Positions 8,619-17,760 of a DNA stretch of 49,810 nucleotides are shown here, piece after piece. The DNA comes from an uncultured Proteiniphilum sp. Lineage in GTDB: Bacteria; Bacteroidota; Bacteroidia; Bacteroidales; Dysgonomonadaceae. The DNA lies in the NCBI RefSeq assembly GCF_937873925.1, contig NZ_CALNAT010000252.1, positions 1-49,810 on the forward strand. Reading direction: 5' to 3'. The number at the start of each line of letters is the position of its first letter. The first letter of the stretch is position 1. The notes beneath the pieces were generated by a model that saw nothing but the letters and a program-made list of their open reading frames with translations, was not told where the DNA came from and searched no databases. A program made the position numbers and the translations under genes.

Positions 8619-9119
8619 ATGTCGTTACTTACACCCGAACCCGGCCTGCTCTTCTGGATGCTTATTTCTTTCGGCATCACGGTGTTCGTGCTGGCAAAAT
8701 TCGGATTTCCCGCGATACTGAAAGCGGTTGAAAAGCGGAAGAACTATATCGAAGAGTCGCTCCTCGCTGCCCGGAAAGCGCATGAGGAACTGGCCGGCAT
8801 AAAGGAGACCGGTGAAGCCATACTGGCGCAAGCCCGTAAAGAACAGGCAGATCTACTGAAGGAAGCTTCCCTGAAACGGGAAATGATGATAGAAAGGGCC
8901 CGGGAAGAGGCCCGCGTGGAATCGGAGAAACTGATCGTCTCAGCCCGTCAGCAAATCCGTGCGGAAAAGGAGGAAGCCCTTCGTTCCATCCGAAACGAAG
9001 CGGCCACACTGTCGCTGACCCTTGCCGAAAGGATATTACGGGAAAAACTGGGAACAAAAGAGGAACAGAAGAACATGATCGACCGCCTGTTCAACGAAAT
9101 GGATATCTCAAGATCATAA
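8619..9119 (+). CDS. atpF: ATP synthase F0 subunit b
   Basis: A 166-residue peripheral-stalk subunit: one N-terminal membrane helix (about 8-26, GLLFWMLISFGITVFVLAKF) followed by a long charged alpha-helix rich in Ala, Glu, Lys and Arg that forms the dimeric stalk. It lies 15 nt after atpE and 7 nt before atpH, the usual order. The C-terminus (LFNEMDISRS) should contact the delta subunit. Nothing unusual was seen. Confidence 0.94.
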   Translation: MSLLTPEPGLLFWMLISFGITVFVLAKFGFPAILKAVEKRKNYIEESLLAARKAHEELAGIKETGEAILAQARKEQADLLKEASLKREMMIERAREEARVESEKLIVSARQQIRAEKEEALRSIRNEAATLSLTLAERILREKLGTKEEQKNMIDRLFNEMDISRS

Positions 9120-9126
9120 GGCCAAT

Positions 9127-9660
9127 ATGAATACCGGACTCATTTCTTCACGTTATGCGGACTCCCTGTTGCAATATGCCGTCAGCCTGGGGCAACAGCA
9201 AGAGGTATACGATAAGATAAAATTGCTTTCGGAGATATTCATGAAAATGCCCGGACTGCGCAGCGCGATGATGAACCCGTCCATAGCACGTCAGGATAAA
9301 AAGAAAATTCTCATGACCGCTTGTAGCGGCAGTATGCCCTCATCGCTCTCCAAGATGATCGATCTTATCCTGAAGAACGAAAGAGAAGAGGTACTTCAAT
9401 ACATTGCCCTCCGCTTTATCGACCTCTACAGGGAAAAGTTCAATATCCGGAGCGGCAGGCTGGTCACCGCCATTTCTATCGACCACGAAACGGAGTTACA
9501 GCTTATTGCCCGGATACGGAAAATGGTGAATACCGAAGTGGAGATGGAATCTGAGGTCGATCCCGGAATCATTGGCGGTTTCGTGTTAACTTTGGGGGAT
9601 CTCAGGTGGGATGCGAGCATATCGGGTGAATTGACCCGTATAAAAAATAATATACAATAG
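9127..9660 (+). CDS. atpH: ATP synthase F1 subunit delta
   Basis: A 177-residue subunit that joins the peripheral stalk to the top of F1. The N-terminal helical bundle starts with ISSRYADSLLQYAVSLG, which matches the family start (RYA...L...A), and the C-terminal part contains the conserved VDPGIIGGFVLTLGDLRWDASISGEL motif region, typical of OSCP/delta proteins. Positioned between atpF and atpA with a 62-nt gap before atpA. Confidence 0.94.
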   Translation: MNTGLISSRYADSLLQYAVSLGQQQEVYDKIKLLSEIFMKMPGLRSAMMNPSIARQDKKKILMTACSGSMPSSLSKMIDLILKNEREEVLQYIALRFIDLYREKFNIRSGRLVTAISIDHETELQLIARIRKMVNTEVEMESEVDPGIIGGFVLTLGDLRWDASISGELTRIKNNIQ

Positions 9661-9722
9661 GGTCAGTAAAAATATCTGCAGAAAGAATCACATTAAAAAA
9701 CAGCATGTAATAAAAAAAGAAC

Positions 9723-11312
9723 ATGTCCAATAATACTATCAGGGTAAGCGAGGTCTCCGAGGTGCTACGGATGCAACTCGAAGGGATCGATACCGGCATT
9801 CAATTCGATGAGACAGGTAAGGTCATCACCGTGAGCGATGGGGTCGTACGCATTTTCGGGCTACGCAATGCGGAAGCGAACGAGTTACTGGAGTTCGATA
9901 ACGGCATGGGGGCTATCGTGATGAATCTCGAGGAAGATAATGTGGGGGCCATCCTGTTGGGCAGTTCCACGGAGGTCAAAGAGGGGTTTACTGTCAAGCG
10001 GACCGGCCGGGTAGCCTCCATCTTTGCAGGAGAAGGTATGCTCGGTCGTGTAATCTCTCCCACCGGGGAACCGGTCGACGGGAAAGGTCCGTTAGAAGGT
10101 GAGTTGACAGAGATGCCGATGGAGCGGAAAGCGCCCGGAGTGGTTTTCCGTCAACCCGTAAACATCCCGTTACAGAGCGGCCTGAAGGCGGTCGATACCA
10201 TGATCCCTATCGGGCGCGGCCAGCGTGAACTGATCATCGGCGACCGGCAGACCGGCAAGACCAGTATCGCCATCGATACCATTCTTAACCAGCGGAAAAA
10301 TTTCGAGAACGGCGACCCGGTCTATTGTATCTACGTGGCGGTGGGACAAAAGGGGTCCTCGGTGGCATCCATCGTGAAGACACTCACCGACGGGGGCGCT
10401 ATGGACTACACCGTGGTGGTCTCCTCCAACGGGTCTGACCCCGCTGCCATGCGGTATATCGCACCCTTTGCCGGCGCAGCCATAGGCGAATATTTCCGCG
10501 ACACGGGCAGGCATGCCTTAGTGGTCTACGACGACCTCTCCAAACAGGCGGTAGCCTACCGTGAGGTGTCGTTGATCCTGCGCCGCCCGTCAGGCCGGGA
10601 AGCCTATCCCGGCGACATATTCTACCTTCACTCCCGCCTGTTGGAACGGGCGGCAAACATTATCTCCCAGGAAGATGTGGCCATACGGATGAACGATCTA
10701 CCCCCCAGCCTCGAAGGGAAAGTAAGGGGAGGCGGCTCACTCACCGCCCTGCCCATCATCGAAACGCAGGCAGGTGACGTCTCGGCCTATATTCCCACCA
10801 ACGTCATCTCCATCACTGACGGGCAGATATTCCTGGAAACCGATCTTTACCACAGGGGAATCCGCCCTGCCATCAACGTGGGTATCTCCGTCTCCCGCGT
10901 GGGGGGTAACGCGCAGATCAAAGCGATGAAGAAAGTGGCCGGCACGCTGAAGATCGACCAGGCCCAATACCAGGAGCTGGCAGCCTTTACCAAATTCGGT
11001 GGGGATATGGATGCTGTAACAGCCATGACCATCGACAAGGGGCGGAAGAATGAACAATTGCTTGTCCAACCCGTACATAGCCCTATGAGCGTGGAGCAAC
11101 AGATCGCCCTTCTCTACTCCGGGACTCATGGCCTGTTGAAGGATATTCCCCTCGAAAAAGTGTCGGCATTCGAAAAAGAGTTTCTCGCTACGCTGGAAAT
11201 AAGCCATCGTCATGATGTACTCGATCCGCTGAAGAAAGGTGAAATTAATAATGGGATCGGCAAGATCATTGAAACGGTGGCGGCAGATACCGCAAAAATA
11301 ATAAAATCGTGA
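9723..11312 (+). CDS. atpA: ATP synthase F1 subunit alpha
   Basis: A 529-residue nucleotide-binding subunit. The beta-barrel domain (about 1-95) is followed by the nucleotide-binding domain with P-loop GDRQTGKTS near residue 173 and a Walker B region around ALVVYDDLSKQA. The family signature PAINVGISVSRVGG appears near residue 380, and the C-terminal helical domain completes the protein. Length is slightly above the common 500-515. It should alternate with beta subunits, but atpD is not in the window, so beta must be encoded elsewhere. Confidence 0.97.
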   Translation: MSNNTIRVSEVSEVLRMQLEGIDTGIQFDETGKVITVSDGVVRIFGLRNAEANELLEFDNGMGAIVMNLEEDNVGAILLGSSTEVKEGFTVKRTGRVASIFAGEGMLGRVISPTGEPVDGKGPLEGELTEMPMERKAPGVVFRQPVNIPLQSGLKAVDTMIPIGRGQRELIIGDRQTGKTSIAIDTILNQRKNFENGDPVYCIYVAVGQKGSSVASIVKTLTDGGAMDYTVVVSSNGSDPAAMRYIAPFAGAAIGEYFRDTGRHALVVYDDLSKQAVAYREVSLILRRPSGREAYPGDIFYLHSRLLERAANIISQEDVAIRMNDLPPSLEGKVRGGGSLTALPIIETQAGDVSAYIPTNVISITDGQIFLETDLYHRGIRPAINVGISVSRVGGNAQIKAMKKVAGTLKIDQAQYQELAAFTKFGGDMDAVTAMTIDKGRKNEQLLVQPVHSPMSVEQQIALLYSGTHGLLKDIPLEKVSAFEKEFLATLEISHRHDVLDPLKKGEINNGIGKIIETVAADTAKIIKS

Positions 11313-11316
11313 ATCG

Positions 11317-12183
11317 ATGGCGCAGTTGAAAGAGATAAAAAGCCGGATCCAGTCGGTGCGGTCTACACAAAAGATCACATCGGCCATGATGATGATCTCT
11401 TCCGTCCGGTTGCGGAAAACCCAGCATATCATCCAGAATCTCTATCCCTATGAACAGAACCTGTACCGGATACTGCAGTTGCTTCCGGATCGGGAAGAGA
11501 GTATAGATTCGCCTTTCCTGCAAATACGCACCGTCAGACGGATTGCCATTGTGGCATTTGCGTCCAACACCGGGTTGGCCGGCCGGTTCAACGACAATAT
11601 CTCCGAAAAACTGAAATCAGTAGTAGAGCACTATATACCGCTCGGAAAAGAAAATATCCTTCTTTATCCCATAGGGGAGAAAGTGGCGAAAACCGTGCGG
11701 AGTATGGGATTGGAACCGCAAGGAGATTACAGTGCGATCAGCGAAAACCCCTCCTATGGCAACGCGCAGCGGATTGCCGGGGAACTGATGGAAATGTACC
11801 TGAAAGGGGAAACCGACCGCGTGGAGCATATCTATCACCATTTCCGCAGCAAAGGGTCGCAGGTGGTAGTCAACGAGACATTTCTTCCCCTCGAACTGAA
11901 AATGCCGGACGCCGGAAAACCCGCCCCCGATTATATCGTCGAGCCCGACAGAAGGACTATCCTGACGCAACTGATCCCCAAAATACTGAAAATACAACTC
12001 TTTACCGCCCACCTCGATTCGGTCACCTCGGAACATGCCGCCCGCATGACGGCCATGAGGATGGCTACCGATAATGCCGACGACCTCACCGAAGCGCTTA
12101 CGCTGGAATACAACAAACTGCGACAGCAATCCATTACCAACGAGCTGCTCGATCTTGTCGGTGGTTCATTCGACAACCACTAA
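11317..12183 (+). CDS. atpG: ATP synthase F1 subunit gamma
   Basis: A 288-residue central rotor shaft. It shows the conserved N-terminal helix IKSRIQSVRSTQKITSAMMMIS and the matching C-terminal helix EHAARMTAMRMATDNADDLTEALTLEYNKLRQ around the final ITNELLDLVGG motif; these two helices form the coiled coil. It starts 4 nt after atpA, so translation is probably coupled. It ends 28 nt before the converging engB gene, with no clear terminator hairpin between them. Confidence 0.96.
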   Translation: MAQLKEIKSRIQSVRSTQKITSAMMMISSVRLRKTQHIIQNLYPYEQNLYRILQLLPDREESIDSPFLQIRTVRRIAIVAFASNTGLAGRFNDNISEKLKSVVEHYIPLGKENILLYPIGEKVAKTVRSMGLEPQGDYSAISENPSYGNAQRIAGELMEMYLKGETDRVEHIYHHFRSKGSQVVVNETFLPLELKMPDAGKPAPDYIVEPDRRTILTQLIPKILKIQLFTAHLDSVTSEHAARMTAMRMATDNADDLTEALTLEYNKLRQQSITNELLDLVGGSFDNH

Positions 12184-12211
12184 ATTCAATTTCCTCATCC
12201 GGCAGCCACGC

Positions 12212-12808
12212 CTAAATCGTTGTAGTGATATTGCCGATATAACCGAGGAGTTCTTCCCTGCCCTGCCCTTTTTCGGATGAGGTAACAAAGACGGGCGGCA
12301 ACTCCTCCCAGGTTTCCAACAGCTTCTCTTTATAGGCATCGATATTCAACTGCAGACGCCCGGAACCCAGCTTATCGGCTTTGGTAAAGACAATGGCAAA
12401 CGGTACCCCGTTCTCACCCAACCACTCCATAAATTCCAGATCGATCTTCTGCGGCTCATGGCGTGAATCCACCAGCACAAACAGGTTGGTCATCGCTTCG
12501 CGCTCAAGGACATAATCCTCGATGATCTTACGAAGTTTATCGCGCCCCTCTTTACCCCGGCGCGCATAACCGTATCCCGGCAGATCCACCAGGTACCATT
12601 CGTCATTGATCAGAAAATGGTTGATGAGCATGGTCTTTCCCGGCGTAGAAGAGGTCATGGCTAACCCTTTACGGTTGGTCAGCATGTTGATAAGCGACGA
12701 CTTCCCCACATTCGACCGGCCGATAAACGCGTACTCCGGCTTCCCGTCCTGCGGGCATTTCCGGTAGTCGCTGTTACTCACTACAAATTCGGCTTTCTTT
12801 ATAATCAT
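12212..12808 (-). CDS. engB: Ribosome biogenesis GTP-binding protein EngB/YsxC
   Basis: A 198-residue small GTPase needed for maturation of the large ribosomal subunit. All G motifs are visible: G1 GRSNVGKSS (about 28-36), G2 Thr region STPGKT, G3 DLPGYGYA (about 75-82), G4 TKAD (about 141-144) and the G5-like SSEKGQG. Length is normal for the family. It is downstream of the sodium:solute symporter on the same strand, 104 bp away, and converges on atpG. The upstream gap is filled by low-complexity repeats. Confidence 0.95.
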   Translation of the reverse strand: MIIKKAEFVVSNSDYRKCPQDGKPEYAFIGRSNVGKSSLINMLTNRKGLAMTSSTPGKTMLINHFLINDEWYLVDLPGYGYARRGKEGRDKLRKIIEDYVLEREAMTNLFVLVDSRHEPQKIDLEFMEWLGENGVPFAIVFTKADKLGSGRLQLNIDAYKEKLLETWEELPPVFVTSSEKGQGREELLGYIGNITTTI

Positions 12809-12819
12809 ATTTCTTTTAT

Positions 12820-12938
12820 TTCAAATTCAGGATTTCAGATTTCAGATTGTCTTAATCAACACATCTTTAAATCATCACATCATTAAATCACCTAACCACT
12901 TATCCCTACTTTTTAGTTTTTCACTTTTAGTTTTTCAC
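12820..12938. repeat. Low-complexity AT-rich repeats between engB and the symporter gene
   Basis: Heptamers of the ATTTCAG type occur around 12824-12847, ATCATCACATCATTAAATC-like stretches follow, and a 14-bp unit TTTTAGTTTTTCAC is tandemly duplicated at 12911-12924 and 12925-12938. The last repeat overlaps the end of the symporter gene and encodes its SEKLKVKN tail. Related sequence is found at 17822-17850. Confidence 0.7.
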
Positions 12939-14394
12939 TTTTCACCCCCGAGACCGCCCAGAGCCCCAGCCCCGTCAACAACCCGTTCAGCAGCAGCAGT
13001 TCATATCCCACCCGGTAGGCGAATAACTGCAGTATTGCCGCTTCTATCACAAAACAAAGTACCGGCGCCGCGAAAGCCACATAGGGTACCCATTTGTCCG
13101 TCGGTTTCACCTTGCTGTAAAGCCCGAAGAAATAAAGTCCCAGCAGCGGCCCGTAGGTATAGGAGGCCAGCTTGTAGATAGCCGTGATGATACTGTCCGA
13201 CCCGATTGCTTCGATCAGCAGGATGATCAGCACAAACACCCCGCTGATCCCTACATGTACCATCCGCCGTGTGCGGATATCCCTCTGTTCCTGCTCTTTG
13301 GTCTGTGAAATGGGTTTCATATCCAGAATATCCACACAGAACGAAGTCGTCAATGCAGTCAAAGCCGAATCCGCACTCGAAAAAGCCGCCGCAACGATCC
13401 CCACGATGAAAATACCCAATACAGCCTGGCCAAGGTACCCGCTCGCAATCACGGGCAGGATATTATCCGACACTTCCGGCAGTAGAATACCGTGCTGTTC
13501 CGCAAAGACAATCAGGAGCACCCCCAGGCAGAGGAACAGAAAATTGATCGGGGCAAATGCCATTCCGTACGATACCACATTCTTCTGTGCATCTTTCAAC
13601 GTGCGGATGGTCAGGTTCTTCTGCATCTGGTCCTGGTCCAGCCCTGTCATCACGATCGTGATAAACATGCCACTAAAGAACTGCTTGAAGAAATTCTGCG
13701 TACTCGCCCAGTCGTCAAATACAAAAATGCGCGAGTGCGGACTCGCCACGATCGTCTGCACCATCCCTCCAAAACCCAGATCCAGCCGCAAAGCCACCTG
13801 CCATACGATCAGTATCAGCGCAGCGATAAACAGGATCGTCTGCAACCAGTCCGTCCATATGATGGTCTTGATGCCGCTCTTGTGGCTATAAAGCCAGATG
13901 ACCAGGATAATTCCCGTCACCGTCACTACGAAAGGCACCCCCCAGGCGTCAAATACCAGCGTTTGCAGGATAAAGGCGACCAGATAGAGCCGCGCCGCCG
14001 CGCCCACGATCTTCGAGATCAGGAAGAACCATGCTCCCGTCTTATAGGATCTCGGTCCGTACCGCTGATCCAGGTAACCGTAGATCGTGGTCAGGTTCAA
14101 CCGGTAATAAAGCGGCAATAATACATAGGCAATCACCATGTAGCCCAGGAAAAATCCGAACACCATCTGCATATAGGTCATATCCAGGTTACGTACCATT
14201 CCGGGCACGGAGACGAAGGTCACCCCCGAGATCGATGTACCGACCATAGCCACAGCCACGACATACCATTTGGAAGATTTATTGGCGCGGAAAAAGGTGT
14301 CATTGCCCGACCCTTTCCGGCTCGTGAGCCATGAAACCAACATTAATACGCCGAAATAAACGGCGATCACGATCAGGATAAAAGCAGATTGCAT
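12913..14394 (-). CDS. Sodium:solute symporter (SSS family)
   Basis: A 493-residue inner-membrane transporter with about 13 hydrophobic helices and the LeuT-type fold of the SSS family. Family features are the first helix with SRKGSGNDTFFRANKSSKWYVVAVAMVGTSISG region, GYLDQRYG (about residue 105) and the Na2-site serines in AAAFSSADSALTALTTSF near residue 340. The substrate cannot be told from sequence; Bacteroidota members include sialic acid, sugar and amino-acid carriers, and none of the neighbours points to one. The last residues SEKLKVKN come from an AT-rich repeat and probably are not part of the ancestral protein. A good promoter with an overlapping inverted repeat lies upstream (14448-14495). 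Confidence 0.88.
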   Translation of the reverse strand: MQSAFILIVIAVYFGVLMLVSWLTSRKGSGNDTFFRANKSSKWYVVAVAMVGTSISGVTFVSVPGMVRNLDMTYMQMVFGFFLGYMVIAYVLLPLYYRLNLTTIYGYLDQRYGPRSYKTGAWFFLISKIVGAAARLYLVAFILQTLVFDAWGVPFVVTVTGIILVIWLYSHKSGIKTIIWTDWLQTILFIAALILIVWQVALRLDLGFGGMVQTIVASPHSRIFVFDDWASTQNFFKQFFSGMFITIVMTGLDQDQMQKNLTIRTLKDAQKNVVSYGMAFAPINFLFLCLGVLLIVFAEQHGILLPEVSDNILPVIASGYLGQAVLGIFIVGIVAAAFSSADSALTALTTSFCVDILDMKPISQTKEQEQRDIRTRRMVHVGISGVFVLIILLIEAIGSDSIITAIYKLASYTYGPLLGLYFFGLYSKVKPTDKWVPYVAFAAPVLCFVIEAAILQLFAYRVGYELLLLNGLLTGLGLWAVSGVKSEKLKVKN

Positions 14395-14447
14395 AATGAA
14401 TAGGTGTTGTTCCGGGATAAATCGTGAACGGATTTAATTTTTGAGTG

Positions 14448-14478
14448 CAAATATAGTGAAAGCCGGGAGAAATGCCAA
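14448..14478 (-). promoter_or_regulatory. Bacteroidota-type promoter of the symporter gene
   Basis: Read on the minus strand, TTG (14478-14476), a 20-bp spacer and TATATTTG (14455-14448) match the Bacteroidota consensus TTTG / TAnnTTTG with the usual spacing. Transcription would start near 14440, giving a leader of about 45 nt before the ATG at 14394. Confidence 0.6.
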
Positions 14479-14495
14479 GCTTGTTTGAGCATTTC
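14469..14495. promoter_or_regulatory. Inverted repeat over the -33 box of the symporter promoter
   Basis: GAAATGC (14469-14475) and GCATTTC (14489-14495) are perfect 7-bp inverted repeats separated by 13 bp, and the spacer contains the palindrome CAAGCTTG (14476-14483). The repeat covers the -33 element, a classic place for a repressor or activator site. No regulator gene is adjacent. Confidence 0.45.
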
Positions 14496-14685
14496 CGAGG
14501 CGCATCCTATATTATGGAAATGTAAAAAACAAAACGCTAAAGGACAAATAAAAAGGGTTAAAACAAAATGCAGCACCGGTTGTTTATTATATATTCCGAC
14601 TGACGACCACCCGAAGCCAAAGGACAAACGTGTCTGGGTTTTGGTGAAGTACGGAGGAAGAAGACAAAGTCAAATCACAAAACGC

Positions 14686-15636
14686 ATGGCAAAAGAAAAG
14701 GTGTGCCTCATCATCAACCCTGTTTCGGGTACGGAATCCAAGAAAAACATTCCCGAGGAAGTGGCGGCCGCATTCGACCAACGGCAATATGATATCATTA
14801 TCCGTATCACCGGTTATCCCGATCATGCTACGGAGATTGCCCGGAAGGCGGCGAAAAAAAACTACAAATATGTGCTTGTGGCCGGTGGCGACGGCACGGT
14901 AAACGAGGTAGCCAAGGTGCTGGTACACACCAACACCACCTTGGGGATCATCCCCTCCGGATCGGGCAACGGGCTGGCCAGGGAACTGGGCATACCGATG
15001 GATCCGGAGAAAGCCATCGACATCATCCTCCGCGCGCATACCCGCACTATCGATTACGGCGTGGCTAACGGGCATATCTTTTTCTGCACCTGCGGTTTCG
15101 GGTTCGACGCTTTTATCAGCGACCGGTTTGCCGAGGGTAAAAAACGCGGCCCGTTGGGTTACGTACGCAATATCTTAGAGAGCGTGGTCGACTTCCGCTC
15201 GGAAGAGTATGAGATCACCTCCGACGAGGAAACCATTACGGAGCGTGCCTTTATCCTCACCTGCGCCAATGCGTCGCAGTACGGCAATGATGCGCATATC
15301 GCCCCTGGCGCCAGTATGGATGACGGCATGATCAATGTCTCCATCCTGAAGCCGCTGAACGCCCTCGAAATACCGCAAACCACCCTTCAGCTCTTCACCA
15401 ATAATATCGACAGGAACAGTAAGATGACCACCCTGGTCACCCGCAACCTGCGGATCAAACGCTCCCGTGCGGGAGTGATGCATGTGGACGGGGAGCCGGT
15501 GAATACCGGCAACGAAATCAATGTAGAAACTATTCAGGGGGGACTAAAAGTGCTGGCTCCCGACAATGGCGCCCACGAAAAAAAGCGGAAAGAGAGTGAA
15601 AATATCTTCAACTCCCTCACCCGCTGGCTTAATTGA
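14686..15636 (+). CDS. YegS/DgkB-type lipid kinase (diacylglycerol kinase family)
   Basis: A 316-residue soluble or membrane-associated kinase that phosphorylates diacylglycerol or a related lipid. The DAGK catalytic domain shows CLIINPVSG at residues 5-13, VAGGDGTVNEV (about 64-74) and GIIPSGSGNGLARELGIP (about 86-103), all in the family order. Later motifs are FCTCGFGFDAFI and the C-terminal VMHVDGEPV. The start is set at the ATG at 14686, because homologues begin just before INPVSG. The open frame continues upstream to a TTG at 14485, but that part has no family resemblance and overlaps the divergent symporter promoter. It faces the end of ovoA, with only 3 nt between the stops. Confidence 0.92.
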   Translation: MAKEKVCLIINPVSGTESKKNIPEEVAAAFDQRQYDIIIRITGYPDHATEIARKAAKKNYKYVLVAGGDGTVNEVAKVLVHTNTTLGIIPSGSGNGLARELGIPMDPEKAIDIILRAHTRTIDYGVANGHIFFCTCGFGFDAFISDRFAEGKKRGPLGYVRNILESVVDFRSEEYEITSDEETITERAFILTCANASQYGNDAHIAPGASMDDGMINVSILKPLNALEIPQTTLQLFTNNIDRNSKMTTLVTRNLRIKRSRAGVMHVDGEPVNTGNEINVETIQGGLKVLAPDNGAHEKKRKESENIFNSLTRWLN

Positions 15637-15639
15637 TAA

Positions 15640-17745
15640 TCACCTTTTTTTCCAGACAGTAACCTGTAGCATCCGGTGTTCCGTTAGGCGCGACGATCTC
15701 TTCACCGGCCGGCGGATATCCTGCGGATCGGCTACAAGGTTGAACTTCGGTGTCAACACTGCCTTTATACCATCGAATGAGGTCACCGGTTCGCCATCCT
15801 TCTTAAAACCGCCCGGCCATTTATCCCTCGGTGTCTTTGCCGGATCCCATTCATAGTCCGAAGCCAGCATCAGGTAGCCGTTATCGTTCAGTCGTTGATG
15901 GATCTGCGACAGGAATAGCAGCGGATCGCTCAGTTCTTCCAGCAACGCAGGTATAATGACCAGGTCGTACCCCGAATAGTTAGGCTTCAGGTTCATCGCG
16001 TCCGCCTGCATAAACAGGATATTCCCCTTTGCTTCCGCCAAACCGAAATCAGCCAGCACGATATCGCGATAGAACACCAGTTCCCCTTCATCCTTTGTGG
16101 TGTAACGTACATATCCCTGTTCCTGCAACTGAATAGGGATCCTTATCATCCTTGCGGTGAAATCGAGCGCCGTCACATCTTTGTATTTCCTCGCCAGTTC
16201 AAAGGCGAGCCGGCCCGTGTCGGCATTCATATCCAGGATACGCGCCCCGGTATCACCCTTCAGCAGGTCATCCCCCAACTCTGCCATCCGGAGGGCAAAA
16301 ACAGGTTCATTGAACCAGGCATCACCCCAGTTATTCTCACAAGAGAGCGTTACCTCCTCATCCGTTTCGTAATCCGCCTGCCGTATTACCAGCGGCGTAT
16401 CCGACTCAACATACCTGAATCCGGCATGCTGATAGAAATGCCTCCGGAAAGCGTATCGGGAATGGATCGTCGCTTCGTTACCGGTCGAGATCCAGGAACC
16501 GCCCTTGATCAGGTTATGCTTGCCGTCGAAGGTAGGCGTGGAGAAATCATCGTACATCGGATGCACTTTAAAGCCCGGGAATCCTGTGATAGGTGTCTCC
16601 GTCCACTGCCACACATTGCCGGCCACATCAAAGAAACCTCCCTGCTCGAACATATCCACAGGGCATGGTGATGTGAAATATTCCAGATTGATATTGCCCG
16701 GCGCCTGCTCCCATTCCGTCACCTCCGTCAGGCCCGCCGCCTTATGCAGGCGATACCATTCCGCCTCGGTGGGTAACCTGAAGTTACGGCCTGTCTTCGT
16801 ACTCTTCCAGTTACAGAAAGCCTTTGCCTCCAGATAGTTCACCTCCACCGGCCAGTTCCACGGCATGGGTATCTCCCCGGCTACCAATCTTAACCGATAG
16901 GCGTTCCCGTCTTTCCGCCAGAAGAGCGGCATCTGCGCCTGCTTAAAGTTGCGCCAGTTCCATCCCTCTTCCGTCCAGTATTGTTCTGTGTCATATCCTT
17001 TATCCTCTATGAACGCCAGGAATTCCCGGTTGGAAGTCAGGTATTTTGCCGCCGCGAAATCAGCCACTTCCTCCTCATAGGCGCCATATTCATTATCCCA
17101 GCCGTAAAGCGGATAATCCGCCGGTTTTCCCAATCGCATCGTAGCGCCCGCCACCGGGATCAATTCGTTTTCCGGCGCCTCACCGGTCACCGTACACCGT
17201 TCGCCAAACCGGCCCTCTACTACCTGATCCAACGGCAATTGCCTGATCAGCACCGACGAAGTCTCCAGATGGATCCGTTCATGTTCGATTCCCATCATCA
17301 CGATCCAGAAAGGGCTCTGCCAATCGATCGGCAGTTCAAGCGGGGTATTGTCGATCACATTCAGGATCAATTCTTTCGCCTTATCCCGGTAAGCCCGCAC
17401 CTCCGACACCGGGGGCCAGTCGTAATGGTTGTTATCCAGATCGTCCCAGCTCATCTCATCCACCCCAATGGCAAAAATCGATTCAAACTTAGGATTGATG
17501 CGCCGGTCGATCATCTTTGCCAGATAAAGTTTATTGATGAAAAAGACAGCCGTATGCCCCAGGTAAAAGAGAAGGATATGGCGCAGCGGATCGCCCCGCA
17601 TATAAAACACATCATCCGACTTCAACTGTGTATATAGTAATTCGTCAATTGCCCATGTCTTCAGGAAATAATCACGGATCTCCTGCCGTTTCTCTTCCGG
17701 TGAGCCGGAGCGCAGATCAATTGTTTTAGCAAGTAAATTCTTCAT
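15640..17745 (-). CDS. ovoA: OvoA-type 5-histidylcysteine sulfoxide synthase / 4-mercaptohistidine N1-methyltransferase
   Basis: A 701-residue three-domain enzyme. OvoA joins cysteine to C5 of histidine with O2 and non-haem iron, then its C-terminal domain methylates the mercaptohistidine to ovothiol A. The N-terminal DinB-like domain carries an upstream His64 and HERIHLE (His155, His159, Glu161), the HX3HXE iron site. The FGE-sulfatase-type domain covers about 185-440 (GGFFDVAGNVWQWTETP, NLIKGGSWISTGNEA, RYAFRRHFYQHAGFRYV). The Rossmann methyltransferase covers about 470-701, but its SAM loop reads ILDMNADTG instead of a typical glycine-rich loop. The start is the ATG at 17745; a TTG further upstream lies in heptamer repeats. 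OvoB, the PLP lyase that completes the pathway, is not in the window. Confidence 0.88.
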   Translation of the reverse strand: MKNLLAKTIDLRSGSPEEKRQEIRDYFLKTWAIDELLYTQLKSDDVFYMRGDPLRHILLFYLGHTAVFFINKLYLAKMIDRRINPKFESIFAIGVDEMSWDDLDNNHYDWPPVSEVRAYRDKAKELILNVIDNTPLELPIDWQSPFWIVMMGIEHERIHLETSSVLIRQLPLDQVVEGRFGERCTVTGEAPENELIPVAGATMRLGKPADYPLYGWDNEYGAYEEEVADFAAAKYLTSNREFLAFIEDKGYDTEQYWTEEGWNWRNFKQAQMPLFWRKDGNAYRLRLVAGEIPMPWNWPVEVNYLEAKAFCNWKSTKTGRNFRLPTEAEWYRLHKAAGLTEVTEWEQAPGNINLEYFTSPCPVDMFEQGGFFDVAGNVWQWTETPITGFPGFKVHPMYDDFSTPTFDGKHNLIKGGSWISTGNEATIHSRYAFRRHFYQHAGFRYVESDTPLVIRQADYETDEEVTLSCENNWGDAWFNEPVFALRMAELGDDLLKGDTGARILDMNADTGRLAFELARKYKDVTALDFTARMIRIPIQLQEQGYVRYTTKDEGELVFYRDIVLADFGLAEAKGNILFMQADAMNLKPNYSGYDLVIIPALLEELSDPLLFLSQIHQRLNDNGYLMLASDYEWDPAKTPRDKWPGGFKKDGEPVTSFDGIKAVLTPKFNLVADPQDIRRPVKRSSRLTEHRMLQVTVWKKR

Positions 17746-17760
17746 TTTTATTATTGTAAG

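Noticed and set aside
14485..14685. 67-residue N-terminal extension of the lipid kinase
   Set aside because: It starts at TTG inside the promoter/operator region of the divergent symporter gene and has no similarity to the family; the ATG at 14686 fits homologues.
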